Notes under the pieces: generated by a model | The model's input: only the letters and a program-made list of their open reading frames with translations | Database searches by the model: none | Told to the model about the DNA's origin: nothing | In this document: positions 1 to 10,800 of the stretch, piece after piece | Layout: each line of letters starts with the position of its first letter | How positions within the stretch are numbered: position 1 is the first letter of the stretch | Assembly (NCBI GenBank): GCA_031841125.1 | Contig: CM063114.1 | Span: forward strand, 36,911,574-36,975,573 | Length of the DNA stretch: 64,000 bases | Origin: Acanthococcus lagerstroemiae | Lineage: Eukaryota; Arthropoda; Insecta; Hemiptera; Eriococcidae | Direction: 5' to 3' | Program-made: the position numbers and the translations under genes

Positions 1-1427
1 AGGATTGCAGTACAGCTGTCTGCTCTCGGAAGATAATCGAAATTAATCAATTCCGGCTTTTATCAGTTGGAGCGCGCTCGACCATCTGCGAGTATCACCG
101 CGACAACCAACGACGAAGATATTCGAGAACGAATATCTTACATGTATTTCTTATTTGTACTCTTATCAGAAGTGATGATGATGAATTAATGAATATTCAC
201 TCCATTTTTTACGAAACCTCATGAATTATTGCATGAAAAATAGAAGATTTTGAGAATAAAAAAATTACAGTCTACTGGAGTAATACTGCGGACACCAGTA
301 GTGATGTCAGCCTCTCTCATGACTTGTTTACTGATGGCAATACTAGCGCTCTTACAGCAAGTCATGAGTAGCCGATATTACCACTAGTGTCTAATATTAC
401 CCCATTCAACTTCAGTGATAGCGGTATTAGCGCTTTCTACAACAAAGTCGTAAGTGGCCGATATTACCCCAGTGGATGGTACCAAAATATGGACGCTGTT
501 CAGCAAAACAGAACCAAACGACGAAATCTGTTTTTTGAGAACACGTGATTTGAAGTTCAAGAGCCATATAGAAACTGTATGACATAAGTTGACATAGCGT
601 TTATTGATATGCTCTTTTCAACGTGGGTACACATTTTTGTATCGGGGACCCAATTTTAAAATTCTACTTTTTACGCTCTTTCTGACGATTAGTAAAAATA
701 GGAAGTTCTCTTGCACGGTAATTTTATTATTCAGATATATTCTACCCATTGAACTTTTTTCTTATCGAATCTTAGTTATGGGGGAAAATTAGATCATGAA
801 ACGTACTATGATCATATTTAATCATCTTCACATTACACTGTTACCTGCTTAATGTGATCTTTTTGATCTTAAATTGTTTCGGAAATCAAAAATAGGTCAT
901 GACCATTTAGATTCAGTTCATATATCTATTGATCTTCTAATAACTTACATTTTGAAAGCATGTTTTCTTAATCTCTGATCTATATGATTTCTTAAAATCT
1001 ATAGATCATTTGATCTTGCCTGTCCGCTGTCATTGCTCATTTCGAATTCCAAGTTAATGCTGAGCGAGCGTTGTCTCGATCAGCAGGGTGTCCCATAGTG
1101 GCCTCGGCAGGACAGTGCGAGTCCAAAGCGGTGAGGCGGAAAGGGGGCTCGGACCAGCCTCAGTGCGTCCTGATCATCTGATCACTACTCGAAAGGGTAG
1201 TTTCCGGGGCTGGCAGGCGTGCATCGCCATACACTCCACCAAGAGAGCATACTCGTTCGTAAAACGAAACTGATCTTCGCTCCTTTTGTAAGAGAGTACA
1301 AAAATCGTGTTTGATCTATGAGTGTTCATTAGTGTCAATGTGCGAAATGCCAAGCTGTGGTTCTTCGGCAACAATGACAAGCTGATTTTCGTGCTTTACA
1401 ATAATTTATTTAAAAGGACACAATAAT
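1..1427. other. Intergenic DNA 3' of FARSB, no gene recognised
   Basis: I see no supported gene here; open frames are short and resemble nothing I know. Two blocks at about 341-388 and 421-472 are imperfect copies of each other (each has a TAGCGCT core followed by GCCGATATTACC), so a diverged direct repeat of about 80 bp spacing lies at 290-475. From about 795 to 1020 the tetramer GATC recurs many times. A more GC-rich island sits at about 1080-1220. The FARSB transcript must terminate in or just before this stretch. Confidence 0.5.
1405..1410 (-). terminator. Candidate FARSB polyadenylation signal
   Basis: The minus strand reads AATAAA about 18 bases after the FARSB stop codon (TGA at 1430-1428). 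This is the canonical hexamer, and a very short 3' UTR would fit a housekeeping gene. Transcript evidence is not available, so the site is inferred from motif and position only. Confidence 0.5.
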
Positions 1428-4400
1428 TCAAACGAACGGTTCGATCGAAAATTCTAAACAGGAACAAGGTAATGACAGGTCGAATTCAGTAATAACTTCA
1501 GGGTGCAGAATTCCGAGAATTCCGATCTTCTTTTCCATGTAAAAAATTTCCGCGCATCTTTCAGGGAAGAATGAAGAATCTGAAATACGATAATGAATGA
1601 GTCAATACTTGTTTCAGAATTCCAAAAACATTAAGTCAATTCTCGCCTTGAAATTTCGAGCATGTTATCCTCTTTTTTGTCAAGCGCCATGAATGGAAAT
1701 CTAGTTCCAGAAAGTGACAATTTTGAAAATAGATACTCAAAAGCGTACCGTTTGTGCAACGAATAGAGTAGCCATTCTTAACATCCTTCGGAATAGTCAA
1801 CAGCTGCATCACTTTATCTAGAAGGCCGTGAATTATTTCGAATCCCGATGTTTTACCATAATACACAGCGCAAAGGTATCTTTCATTTCGGGCACCAACA
1901 CCTTCGAGAGAAATTCAATAATTCGGTTAACGAAAACTAAAGAGTTTCACTCTAGTAGGTAGATACAGTTGGAGCTACATACCAGCTTCTTTTGTCTTGT
2001 AAACGGCGTCGGATATTTCGAAAAGTTTAATGGGCAAAGGCAGCTGTTTATTTGATGAAACTGTTTTCAGTAATCCAGGAAGTAAAGTAGTACGTACAAC
2101 TTGAAATTCCAATGTTTTAGGATTTGAAACGTGCACTGCTGGTAAAGTTTTAATATCTTTTTTCAGCTTGCAACCGATGTCGTCTCTCGAACACTAGATA
2201 CATGAATAATAGTACGAAATGTTACGTCAGCACAATGCTTGAGTATCAAGTTAAAAATAATAGTTACCAGAGAGAAGGTCAGTGCTTCTGCAAAACCACT
2301 ATACGCGACGTGATGCCTTAATTGTTCGGTCAATTTATTCAAAGGCAGCTGCAATACAAGTAAAAAACTATAAGAAAACTTAATGGTATCTTTCAGTTTA
2401 TCTTTGTTCTACTGAATAAACCAGTAAGCAATATTTGGATGATTCATGGATGAAGACTAATTACTTGATTAGCGACAGTGCTAATATTGGGCACAACTTT
2501 TGGGATCGCATTGTAACCAACGGCAATAGCAACGTCTTCTATAATGTCACAGGCATGAATTATGTCGTGCCTTGTAGGAGGTACTTTCACTGTAAGACAT
2601 TTGTCATTTTCCGATGTCTCTAGAGACATCTGATTCAACAACGAAACCATCTCAGAAGTTTCAATTCTGTAATCAATCAACGCATTGCATCACGTATATA
2701 TTCAGGTAAGACCCAAGAGCATAAAACGGTACTTATGAAGAAACCTACTTCAGTCCAAGATACTTGTTGACTTGCTTCACAGACAAATTTTTCTTTCTAT
2801 ATTCCAGAAGTGGATACCATTTTGAACTATTTTCATTTACGACTTTACAGCATTCAACGCTGAAGGGTTCTTTGCAATACGAACTAAAAGCGCATACTAA
2901 TGTATCTAACACTATTACAGCCTGTCAAATAGATGAATACGTTATAAATTCCGAAAGCTTCAATTAATTTGCACCTAAATCGTGGGATATTACTTTCGTT
3001 AAATCAGTTGCTGTACATTCGATGAAAATATTCTTGGTATTCACAGAAATTTTCGAATGATTTCCGTTGATGATAGGAGGCAATGATAATACTGTTCCTT
3101 TACTATCTAATACAACCGGATATACTGGGCTATCTTTTATTATAGGCACATACTGTTTCAACTGCGCGTGAGTCTGAAAGCATAAAATTATATAGAAGGC
3201 CATTTTATACTCACTAAAGCTCAGTCAGATATTTAAATGAATATTTACTGCATAAATCTCCATCAGCTCGGCTGCAGTGTGTTCTCTGTCCTGATTGAGT
3301 GCTCGAAACCTGATTTCATTCGGCGGTTTAGCGTCATAAATAACTGGTGGAGTAATTGTATCCAAGTCATGAGTACCGATTGCTACCAAAGTCCTTTTCC
3401 GACAGATGTTATGGTGGAGTTTATCTTGTAGATCAATGAAACTATTATAACTTTCTTGGTTTAACGAAACGTTGCGGAGCACTGCAGCTAAAATAAATGG
3501 ACGGATTCTTTTCGTCTGCAAAAGAGAACGACTACATTACGTAAGGTGGCTCATACAGAGGATACTTTTCCTCTTTAGAAAAGGCGAAACTGCGTCAAGA
3601 AATCGTGTCAGAGAGAACAGACTTACCTATCTTCAAGTTTTGTCTTTCAGACACGATTTTCTTACATAGACTCTTTATTTACTCAAGTATTGTAATACGA
3701 TTTCAGTGACTTACATTGGGCTTATTTTCAACAGTGATGAAAGAATCTGCATCGACAATACGTTTGTACACTGGTACCGGTCGCCTACAACATTCAAGAT
3801 ATATCAGAAACATTATACAGGTATACTATAATCACAATTACTTAAGGTAGTTACTCACTTTTTGAGGAATATTAATAAGGCAGTACTGAGTCCTTCTAAG
3901 CACAATAGATCATATCGATTCGCAGGAATATCTATTTTATAGATAATTTCATCCTTTTCCGCTGAATCTCCGCCTGGTTTTTCTGATACCTTTGAAAGAC
4001 AATTCAGAGTTACTCACGCGCCACGCAGATATGTGGCCACGTCGAACTTGTAAGTTCGAGCCGGTGTACAAAATCAGAAAGCCGGTCTAACTTCTGCGCA
4101 GTGAACATACAGTACGTACCCCTTCCCCCAATGGAAATGTGTCTTCACCGTGGTGATCTTCTTACTACAATTCAAAAACCAAAACTGCTGTCCTTGTCCC
4201 TGTTTTTAGGGGGAAAACAGAACTGAGATCTAAGAGCCGAGTTCCGTTAAGACCAAGAAAAATTATTCAGGAGCTATTTGGAAAAATCTCAAATCATCTA
4301 ACAATAAGTCCGCCTCTCTTCCTTTCATGTATAGAACCCTAGCCAGCAGAAGCCTTTGTAGCGGAAGGCGAAAATGGCCAAAACCGACACAAATATTGTC

Positions 4401-4775
4401 AGGGTCGACATTGCTGGCCTTTACCGGTCCGCGGCTACAGTCTTGATGTTATGTATGAGTTAAAGTAATACGATAATGAAATTCAGAACTTACTATTTCA
4501 TCCAATTCTAATCCAAAACTGAAGCATAGTTCGCTGAATTCATCATCGGCTGTAATAAAAAAACTCATCTTTAATGAAAATTACTGCAACATTAAAATGC
4601 AGTATAGATTTGTCTGACGTAATGAAAGGAGCAAATTTCGAATTTAATCCCAGTGAAGAAACAAAAATCTGAGGCACCAGGAAGTACAATATGCGATGAA
4701 AGATTAAATGTACTTACAATATCGGCAACCTAATGCTTTGAAGAGCTGTTCCTTGTTGATATTTAGAGTCGGCAT
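1428..4775 (-). CDS. FARSB: Phenylalanyl-tRNA synthetase beta subunit, cytosolic, 12 exons, complete
   Basis: The beta chain pairs with FARSA in the alpha2-beta2 enzyme that charges tRNA-Phe in the cytosol; it contributes tRNA binding and, through its B3/B4 domain, editing. Exons on the minus strand: 4775-4718, 4549-4494, 3989-3859, 3784-3715, 3515-3249, 3173-2994, 2921-2749, 2666-2465, 2348-2268, 2193-1983, 1901-1749, 1579-1428. All introns are GT-AG and the phases join without a break into 577 codons (human 589). The start gives [16 protein letters not shown], like the human N-terminus. Conserved stretches include [17 protein letters not shown] (B3/B4 region, exon 5), [17 protein letters not shown] (B5 region, exon 8), [12 protein letters not shown] (exon 9), [19 protein letters not shown] (exon 10) and [17 protein letters not shown] (exon 11). 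The only intron over 300 bp (3990-4493) shows nothing recognisable. Family assignment rests on recalled human FARSB and is very secure; exon edges are by eye. Confidence 0.97.
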
Positions 4776-5852
4776 ACTAATTTGCACTTCAGTTACTCCC
4801 CAATAGAATATCGTTACACGTAATAATAATAATACTGGGCAAACGGCATGTTTCTCCGAAGTTTCAGTTCACGTCAACATTCTCGTTAACATCCGATAGA
4901 TCTAACTTGCCACATGCTTCACAAGTCACCGGGAAAATTTTTAGGAGTTGAGCGAACTTCATGCACTGGCATTGACAATCTGACGCATCGACGAAGGATT
5001 TTCGCAATGATAATCAATAACATCCACATGTACGTATACTTGAAATGAAATTATTAACGCACTGTAAAACATTGGGTGATTTCATTTTTTTTTTCAAGTT
5101 GATTCATATAGACAACGCGAGACACAACAGTTGAATGAAAATTGTCCAGTTTTCTGTTTCGACCTTTTCAATTTGAATTTTGATAACCAATTTCAAAATT
5201 CGAGTGTATGGTCGAAGCAAAAATTCAAATTGAAACAGCAAATTGATCTTTGGGCTCTGAGCATTGGGATTGCAGCGTTGACAATAACCGCATGCCGCAC
5301 TCACCTGTTGCGTGTTGCCACTTGCTATTTCTCAAATACAAAAATCAGCGGAAACAGAAAATTCGAAATTGTGAAAAAACTAGAACATTATTTGAAAAAG
5401 AAAACATCCACCTCCACGGGTCATTACAAATAATTTATTCATGTATTCGAGTCGTTGATTTCAGTCTACCATTTTGAACTATCAATGGATTTAAAATTGG
5501 AAAATCAAAAGTACATAAATATAAAATTTTCGTTTTTTAGTGCGGGTGTTTCCTTTCAAGCGCAGCGAGCAAAGCAGCGAGGCATTGGAAAATGGCGACG
5601 GCAAATTTGGTTTCCAAATTTCTAAAAGTTTGCACGTTTTCCGCCAGGTAGTGTTGTACGCGCTAGATTGATAAAGCGGAAGCATCTGGATCAGATTGGT
5701 GGTAGGAGAATTATACCGTAGTAGACATGGCTAATTTGTTAGTGAATCGCAATTTTAATTCGCAGAATACAACGTCGTAATTGTTAATACTGTTAATATT
5801 TTATTTATGTGTGATTTTAAGTGTGATGTTATCGTTATACTATTAACTAAAA
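4776..5852. promoter_or_regulatory. Head-to-head intergenic region, probable bidirectional promoter
   Basis: This 1,077-bp stretch separates the divergent start codons of FARSB (4775, minus) and mask (5853, plus), so both 5' UTRs and both promoters must lie here unless upstream non-coding exons exist elsewhere. An AAAATGGCGACGG stretch near 5589-5601 resembles the ATGGCG core bound by YY1 in many housekeeping promoters. A small GC-richer segment lies around 5560-5600. An open frame of 100 codons at 5131-5433 has no recognisable features and I do not call it. No TATA box stands out. Promoter activity is inferred from geometry. Confidence 0.45.
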
Positions 5853-7840
5853 ATGCAGCATGTGGCGCAAACCTCTGAAAGTGATATTAAATTAGAATCG
5901 GAAATTAATAATGTTCCCAAAGTAGGCAATTCGTCGACACCCAGTTCACCACGAAGTCCACCTTGTTCTCCACCGTGCACTCCTCCAGATACACCGCCAG
6001 ATAGATTTTCCGATTCTTTTCAATTTCTATCCGATTCTTCTGCCAGCGGAGACGAAGATATTTCCGAAGTAAGTGTATTGTTATCGATTACAAGAATTGC
6101 ACATTCTTCGGGATGAGACATGGCCTACGGCTTCGTCTGATCCAAAACATTTCTGTTTCATATTGTTTGCGTTCACAAGGTATCATTTCCATTAAATCGA
6201 CCGCGATCGAGTTTCGTTTACAATAAGATTGAAATTCGTTCGTTACTATTAATTTTTCTCGAAATTGTAGTGAATGTAGGTCGCCTCGTACGGCTAATTA
6301 GTGGTCACTGAAAGCTAGCGATAGCCGACTCGATGTTATCTGTGTTTAGTGTGTGTGATCAAATTTGGTTTCGATGTTGCTCTTTCAGTCGAGATTTAAG
6401 TTTGTCATTATTTAATTTCGTTTTTTATTTTCGCGTCTAAGCTGACGAATCTCGGTTTTCCGTAAACATCGAATGCCCAGGCCGGAGGTATGATACCCAG
6501 TTGCTTGATCACGGATTGATAAGCGGATGTTCAGCATCTTCCTTTTGTTCAATAAATGTGTAATTTTGACTGATAATTCCGAAAATCATTCTCGGAGCTG
6601 TGTGTAGTTAATAATCGAAACGGTCGAAACATGAAGAATCGGTTGTATGATGAAATTTGTTGAGATTGTTTTTCGGTTGTTGCTAGAATGACAGTTTGAA
6701 ATAGCAGTTGATTTTTCGGAATCCGAATAGATTATCGAGATGTTTTAGAAAAGGCAATTCAAGAACACATTGTTCACCCTAGAGTTGAGCTACTCAGCTT
6801 GACGATTACGTACTTTTTGAAGATTATTTGTTTCGGTATTCCCGTTAATATTCCACGTTCGTGTTCATTTACAGGTTGATTCATTCATAATCGACGCGGA
6901 TGAATTGACGGAGGAAGCTAAAGCGCGAATCAGCTCCAAATTACTATTACCCTCCTCGGAAGACGGCGGTGAACGGACAGTTGATCCGGAAACGCAGGCG
7001 AGGCTACAATCTCTTTTAAAAGCAGCAGGTACGATATTTTCAGTCCTACGAAACAGCTCATTGTGAAAACTTGACTTATAGTGGGGTGAAAGTTCTCAGT
7101 TTTATCATGTTGGTAATTCCGTTCACTCGTGGTATTCCCGGGTGTTCGATTATCATTGATAAAACTTGGAGAATGCAAAGGACTTTCCTTTTTTCAGTAA
7201 TGAGCGTTTTCAGTTGCAAGCCACCACTGACTAGCGTTATAGAAAGAACTTGACCGCATAAAAAATACTCAACTGAAGCATCCCTGTGTTGTACCTTGAT
7301 GCGAGATACTTCGAGATTGCCTTTGCTGTATTGTAAAAGTGAACCAACAAAGTCAGTCGTTAGTAGCCTTTGTTATCTTCGAGCGAAACTGAAGATTCAA
7401 TTGTATGGATTACACATCCTCTACCACATTGCATCGAATTGACTTGTTGGGTCCTTTTCAGTTCCGTTCCAGCTTAAAGAATGAATTCAATTTGGTGGTA
7501 CTGCGCTATACGCATTTACATGAACTGAAAAAGACTACTCAATTCGCTGTTGATTTATGCAAATTTAACCTTAACGTATTCAAGTAACACTGAGCAAAAT
7601 AAATTCGTACCAATGCGATGAAGGCCTCGCTTTCGGGCTTTGTATTGCTTGCTTGTCTATTCGCAATTTAAAAATAACGACGTTTTGTTTAGGTATCAAT
7701 AAATTTACCGCTGGGGATGGTAAACAACTAGCAGATCCAGAAGTCTTACGCCGTTTAACCTCCAGTGTATCGTGCGCCTTAGACGAGGCAGCTGCCGCAT
7801 TGACGAGAATGAGAAGCGACAGCAGACAGGCCAATAAAAG
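5853..7840 (+). CDS. mask: mask exons 1-3: N-terminal region
   Basis: Exon 1 is 5853-6068 (donor GTAAGT), exon 2 6875-7028, exon 3 7693-7840, phases 0, 1 and 2. Exon 1 encodes a proline/serine-rich disordered start with SPRSPPCSPPCTPPDTPPD. Exon 2 is acidic and contains FIIDADELTEEAKARISS. Exon 3 contains LADPEVLRRLTSSVSCALDE and ends at ADSRQANK-type basic sequence just before the first ankyrin repeat. The arrangement of LADPEVLRRLT and an alanine-rich helix directly ahead of the ankyrins is typical of the family. Introns 6069-6874 and 7029-7692 show no recognisable element. Confidence 0.9.
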
Positions 7841-10800
7841 GTGAAATTTAGTTTAGATGTGCTGTTGGCTGTAAATTGGTTTGTCGTTGAGTTTTTCGTC
7901 TGTCGTTCGTGACGTACTTTCTGCTCGTATGATAAGCAGTCTCGGTATTTATGGGTAAGCATGTTAGGCCACGTGGTGCGCGCACATTAATTGATTTCAA
8001 CAGCTCGAACGTAATATCCTCGATACTGAGTCTGGACATCCGTTCTAGTGACGGTGTATCTTGCTCCGAACGGTTTGATGTTTAGGATATGTCAATTTTC
8101 TGATTGAAAGTATTCGTTGGTTTACGTAAGAATGTTGTCACCTTTTAGTACGATTCTTGGAAATGTATCATGCCGATTGATATGGTCAAGTGTTTCAGAT
8201 ATTGTTCAGTTCGAACTGTGGTGTGGCTCTCATAAGGCGAGTGTAACAAGTATTATACCCAGCACTCTACAAGACTCTTTAATTCGAAAATAGTGGCGTA
8301 TGGTAGTGGAATATTCATGGATGGGACGTGGGGAGGGATTAAATTGTGGAATAAGTCTTGACAGTTGTGAAGAAGCATTACCTAGTCTGGACGTATTGAC
8401 CTCTTCTTGTCTATTCCTGACTGACTGAACGCTGAACGAGCTTGGAGTTTTGACGCTGTCTTAATCAGGGAAAACAAGTCTTGACAAAACAGGATATCAA
8501 CGAAACTTGATGATACAAACAGAGCCTCGACGTGTCTTGAAAGTGAAGAGTCTTAACAAAATTTTAGCCTAGCCGCTCTGGACTGTGTCTAACCGAATCT
8601 TGGATGTTGTCTCGATTCTTCATAATAAGGTTGTATCCAGTCGAAAAGAGTCTTAATGTATTGAAACAATTTCACATAAATTTCAATTAGAATTAATTGG
8701 AGAGCTCCGTGCCCGAAGTGATCAAATCCTATTTGTTGCAGTGAAAGACCAGGCGGACCGCGATCGTGTCGGCTGTTAGTTAACCTATTCTGTCATTACA
8801 TCGAATGAACTTGACCACTTCTTGCCCTGACCTAGTCTGAGCCATTCTTGACAATGTTTTAACGCTTCAGCGAGTCTTGACGCAGTCTTACTTGATCTTT
8901 AGTGTCTGAACATGGTCTTGACTATCCTTACTGAATTCTAAGTCTTCGTATTATCCGGATGAGCTCCTTAACAGAGTCTTGAAGAAGTCTTAATATGTAC
9001 AAACTAAGTGAACCCGAACGAACCGTGACATAGTCTTGAAGTGGCCGAAAGAACTTCAACTGAGGCTTCACTGGTCATAATGGGGGTACTACAAATCCTT
9101 ACAAATCCTTTAATGCCCCCAGTACACTCTCGCTATGTTACCTGAGCTTGTCTAGACAACGAGGCAAGACAAGGCGAGACACCCGAGACCAGAGGACCCG
9201 AACAGCCGCGTACACTCGTGATACATTCGCGAGAAAACTTCGTCGCAGCTGCTTTAGTCGTCTTCTCGGGATTTGTCTTCTTTTGACACTCGCCATAAAA
9301 ACCGACAAGAAGGCGAGCTCTCCGAACGCGAGGCGAGGTTACTACGAGTGGACACAAGGCGAGGCGAGGGAACCGAGTACACTCTCGCGCTCGCCGTGGT
9401 CTCGTGGTAACCTCGTGTTGTAAGGTGAGAGTGCATTGGGGCCATAACAGTATTAATGAGTGCTGAAAGTTTCAGCGAGTTTTAATGATTCTTAATAGTC
9501 TTAACGAGTCGTGAAAGTTTCTGAGTCTTAACGATTCTTAATAGAATCCTGTCCATCCTAAGTGAGCTTTGAAAAGACTTTAACAGGGTTTCAACAAGGC
9601 TTAATATCGTCTAAAAGAGTCTTAGTATAGTTTCAGAAGATCTCAGCGTAGTCTAAAATAGTTATTTAGTTTTAATTATGATGTACTAATCTTAATGAGC
9701 CCTAGGAATCTTTACACTGTCTTGAGGATTTACGAGCCTTATGAAGTTTTCGCATTGTCTTAATGTGCCTGAGTGTCTTAATAGAGTCGTAACAGTCTTA
9801 ACGTGTCTCAGCTTAGTCTTATCGAATTCTAATCAAGTCTTATTGAGCATGTATTGATTAAGCCTCAATGAATCATTACAGAGTCTTGCACCGTTCGAAC
9901 AGAGTTTCAGCTAAGAAGATGAGGGGTTCTTAATGAATCTTTTAAAGAGAATGTGAATTTTTCTCATTAGAGTCTACTTATTCTAAATGAGTTTGAACCC
10001 CTCTTGAAAAAATTTTAACAGGGTGTCAAAGAATGTGCTTTGAAAATGTTTCAGCTGGTCTTAACATTGTGTGAAAAGGTCTTAGAACAGTTTTGAAAGG
10101 TTTCAGCATCATCTCGAAGATTAATAACATAGTTTTGAAGGGTTTTAACATAATTTTCCCTATACTGGAAGAGTTTTTAATAAGTTGCAGCTTCATCTTG
10201 AGAGCTTTAAAGAGTCCTAACGTTATCTCGATGTGCTTTAACATATGTTGACTGATTTTTGCCTGTGTCTTAACGAATCTTGGTGAAATCTGAATAAGTA
10301 CTTAATGACTGAGTGTTAACGAATTATTACGAAGTCTTGAAAAATTCGAATGCTCAGCAAAGTTCCACTGTCTGAATATAATCGTATGAATTTTGGAAGT
10401 CTTGAAGAGTCCTATCTATTCTAAATGAGTTTGTACAGTCTCGAAGAGACTTGAACAGGGTCTTAACGAGCTTTAGCAAGTCTTGAAAACATATTGAAAT
10501 GAAATGAACTTTAATCGAGGGAAACTCAAACAATCTTAATGTACAAACTTAACTTTAGTCCCTCTCTGCCCATCTTTAGGCATAAACCTCTACCACCCTA
10601 GCCCACCTGCCGCGAACCCTTGCATCGATCACCCAAGCTACCGTGTCAGACTTTATTATCTCATCCTCCCATCTCCTTCTAGGTCTCCCTCTACACCTCT
10701 TTTTCCCCATATGGCTTCATTTTAAAACCCTTCTCCCCCATCTAGCCTCTGCGTTTCTTTTTATATGTCTAACATACTTCATTTTGAGTCTCTTTATCAT

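Noticed and set aside
5131..5433. 100-codon frame in the FARSB-mask intergenic region
   Set aside because: No recognisable motif, no splice support, and overlapping frames on the other strand; probably chance in 5' flanking DNA.
10026..10244. 72-codon antisense frame with repeated Leu-Lys-Pro-Phe-Lys
   Set aside because: It is a translation of the GAGTCTTAAC repeat field.
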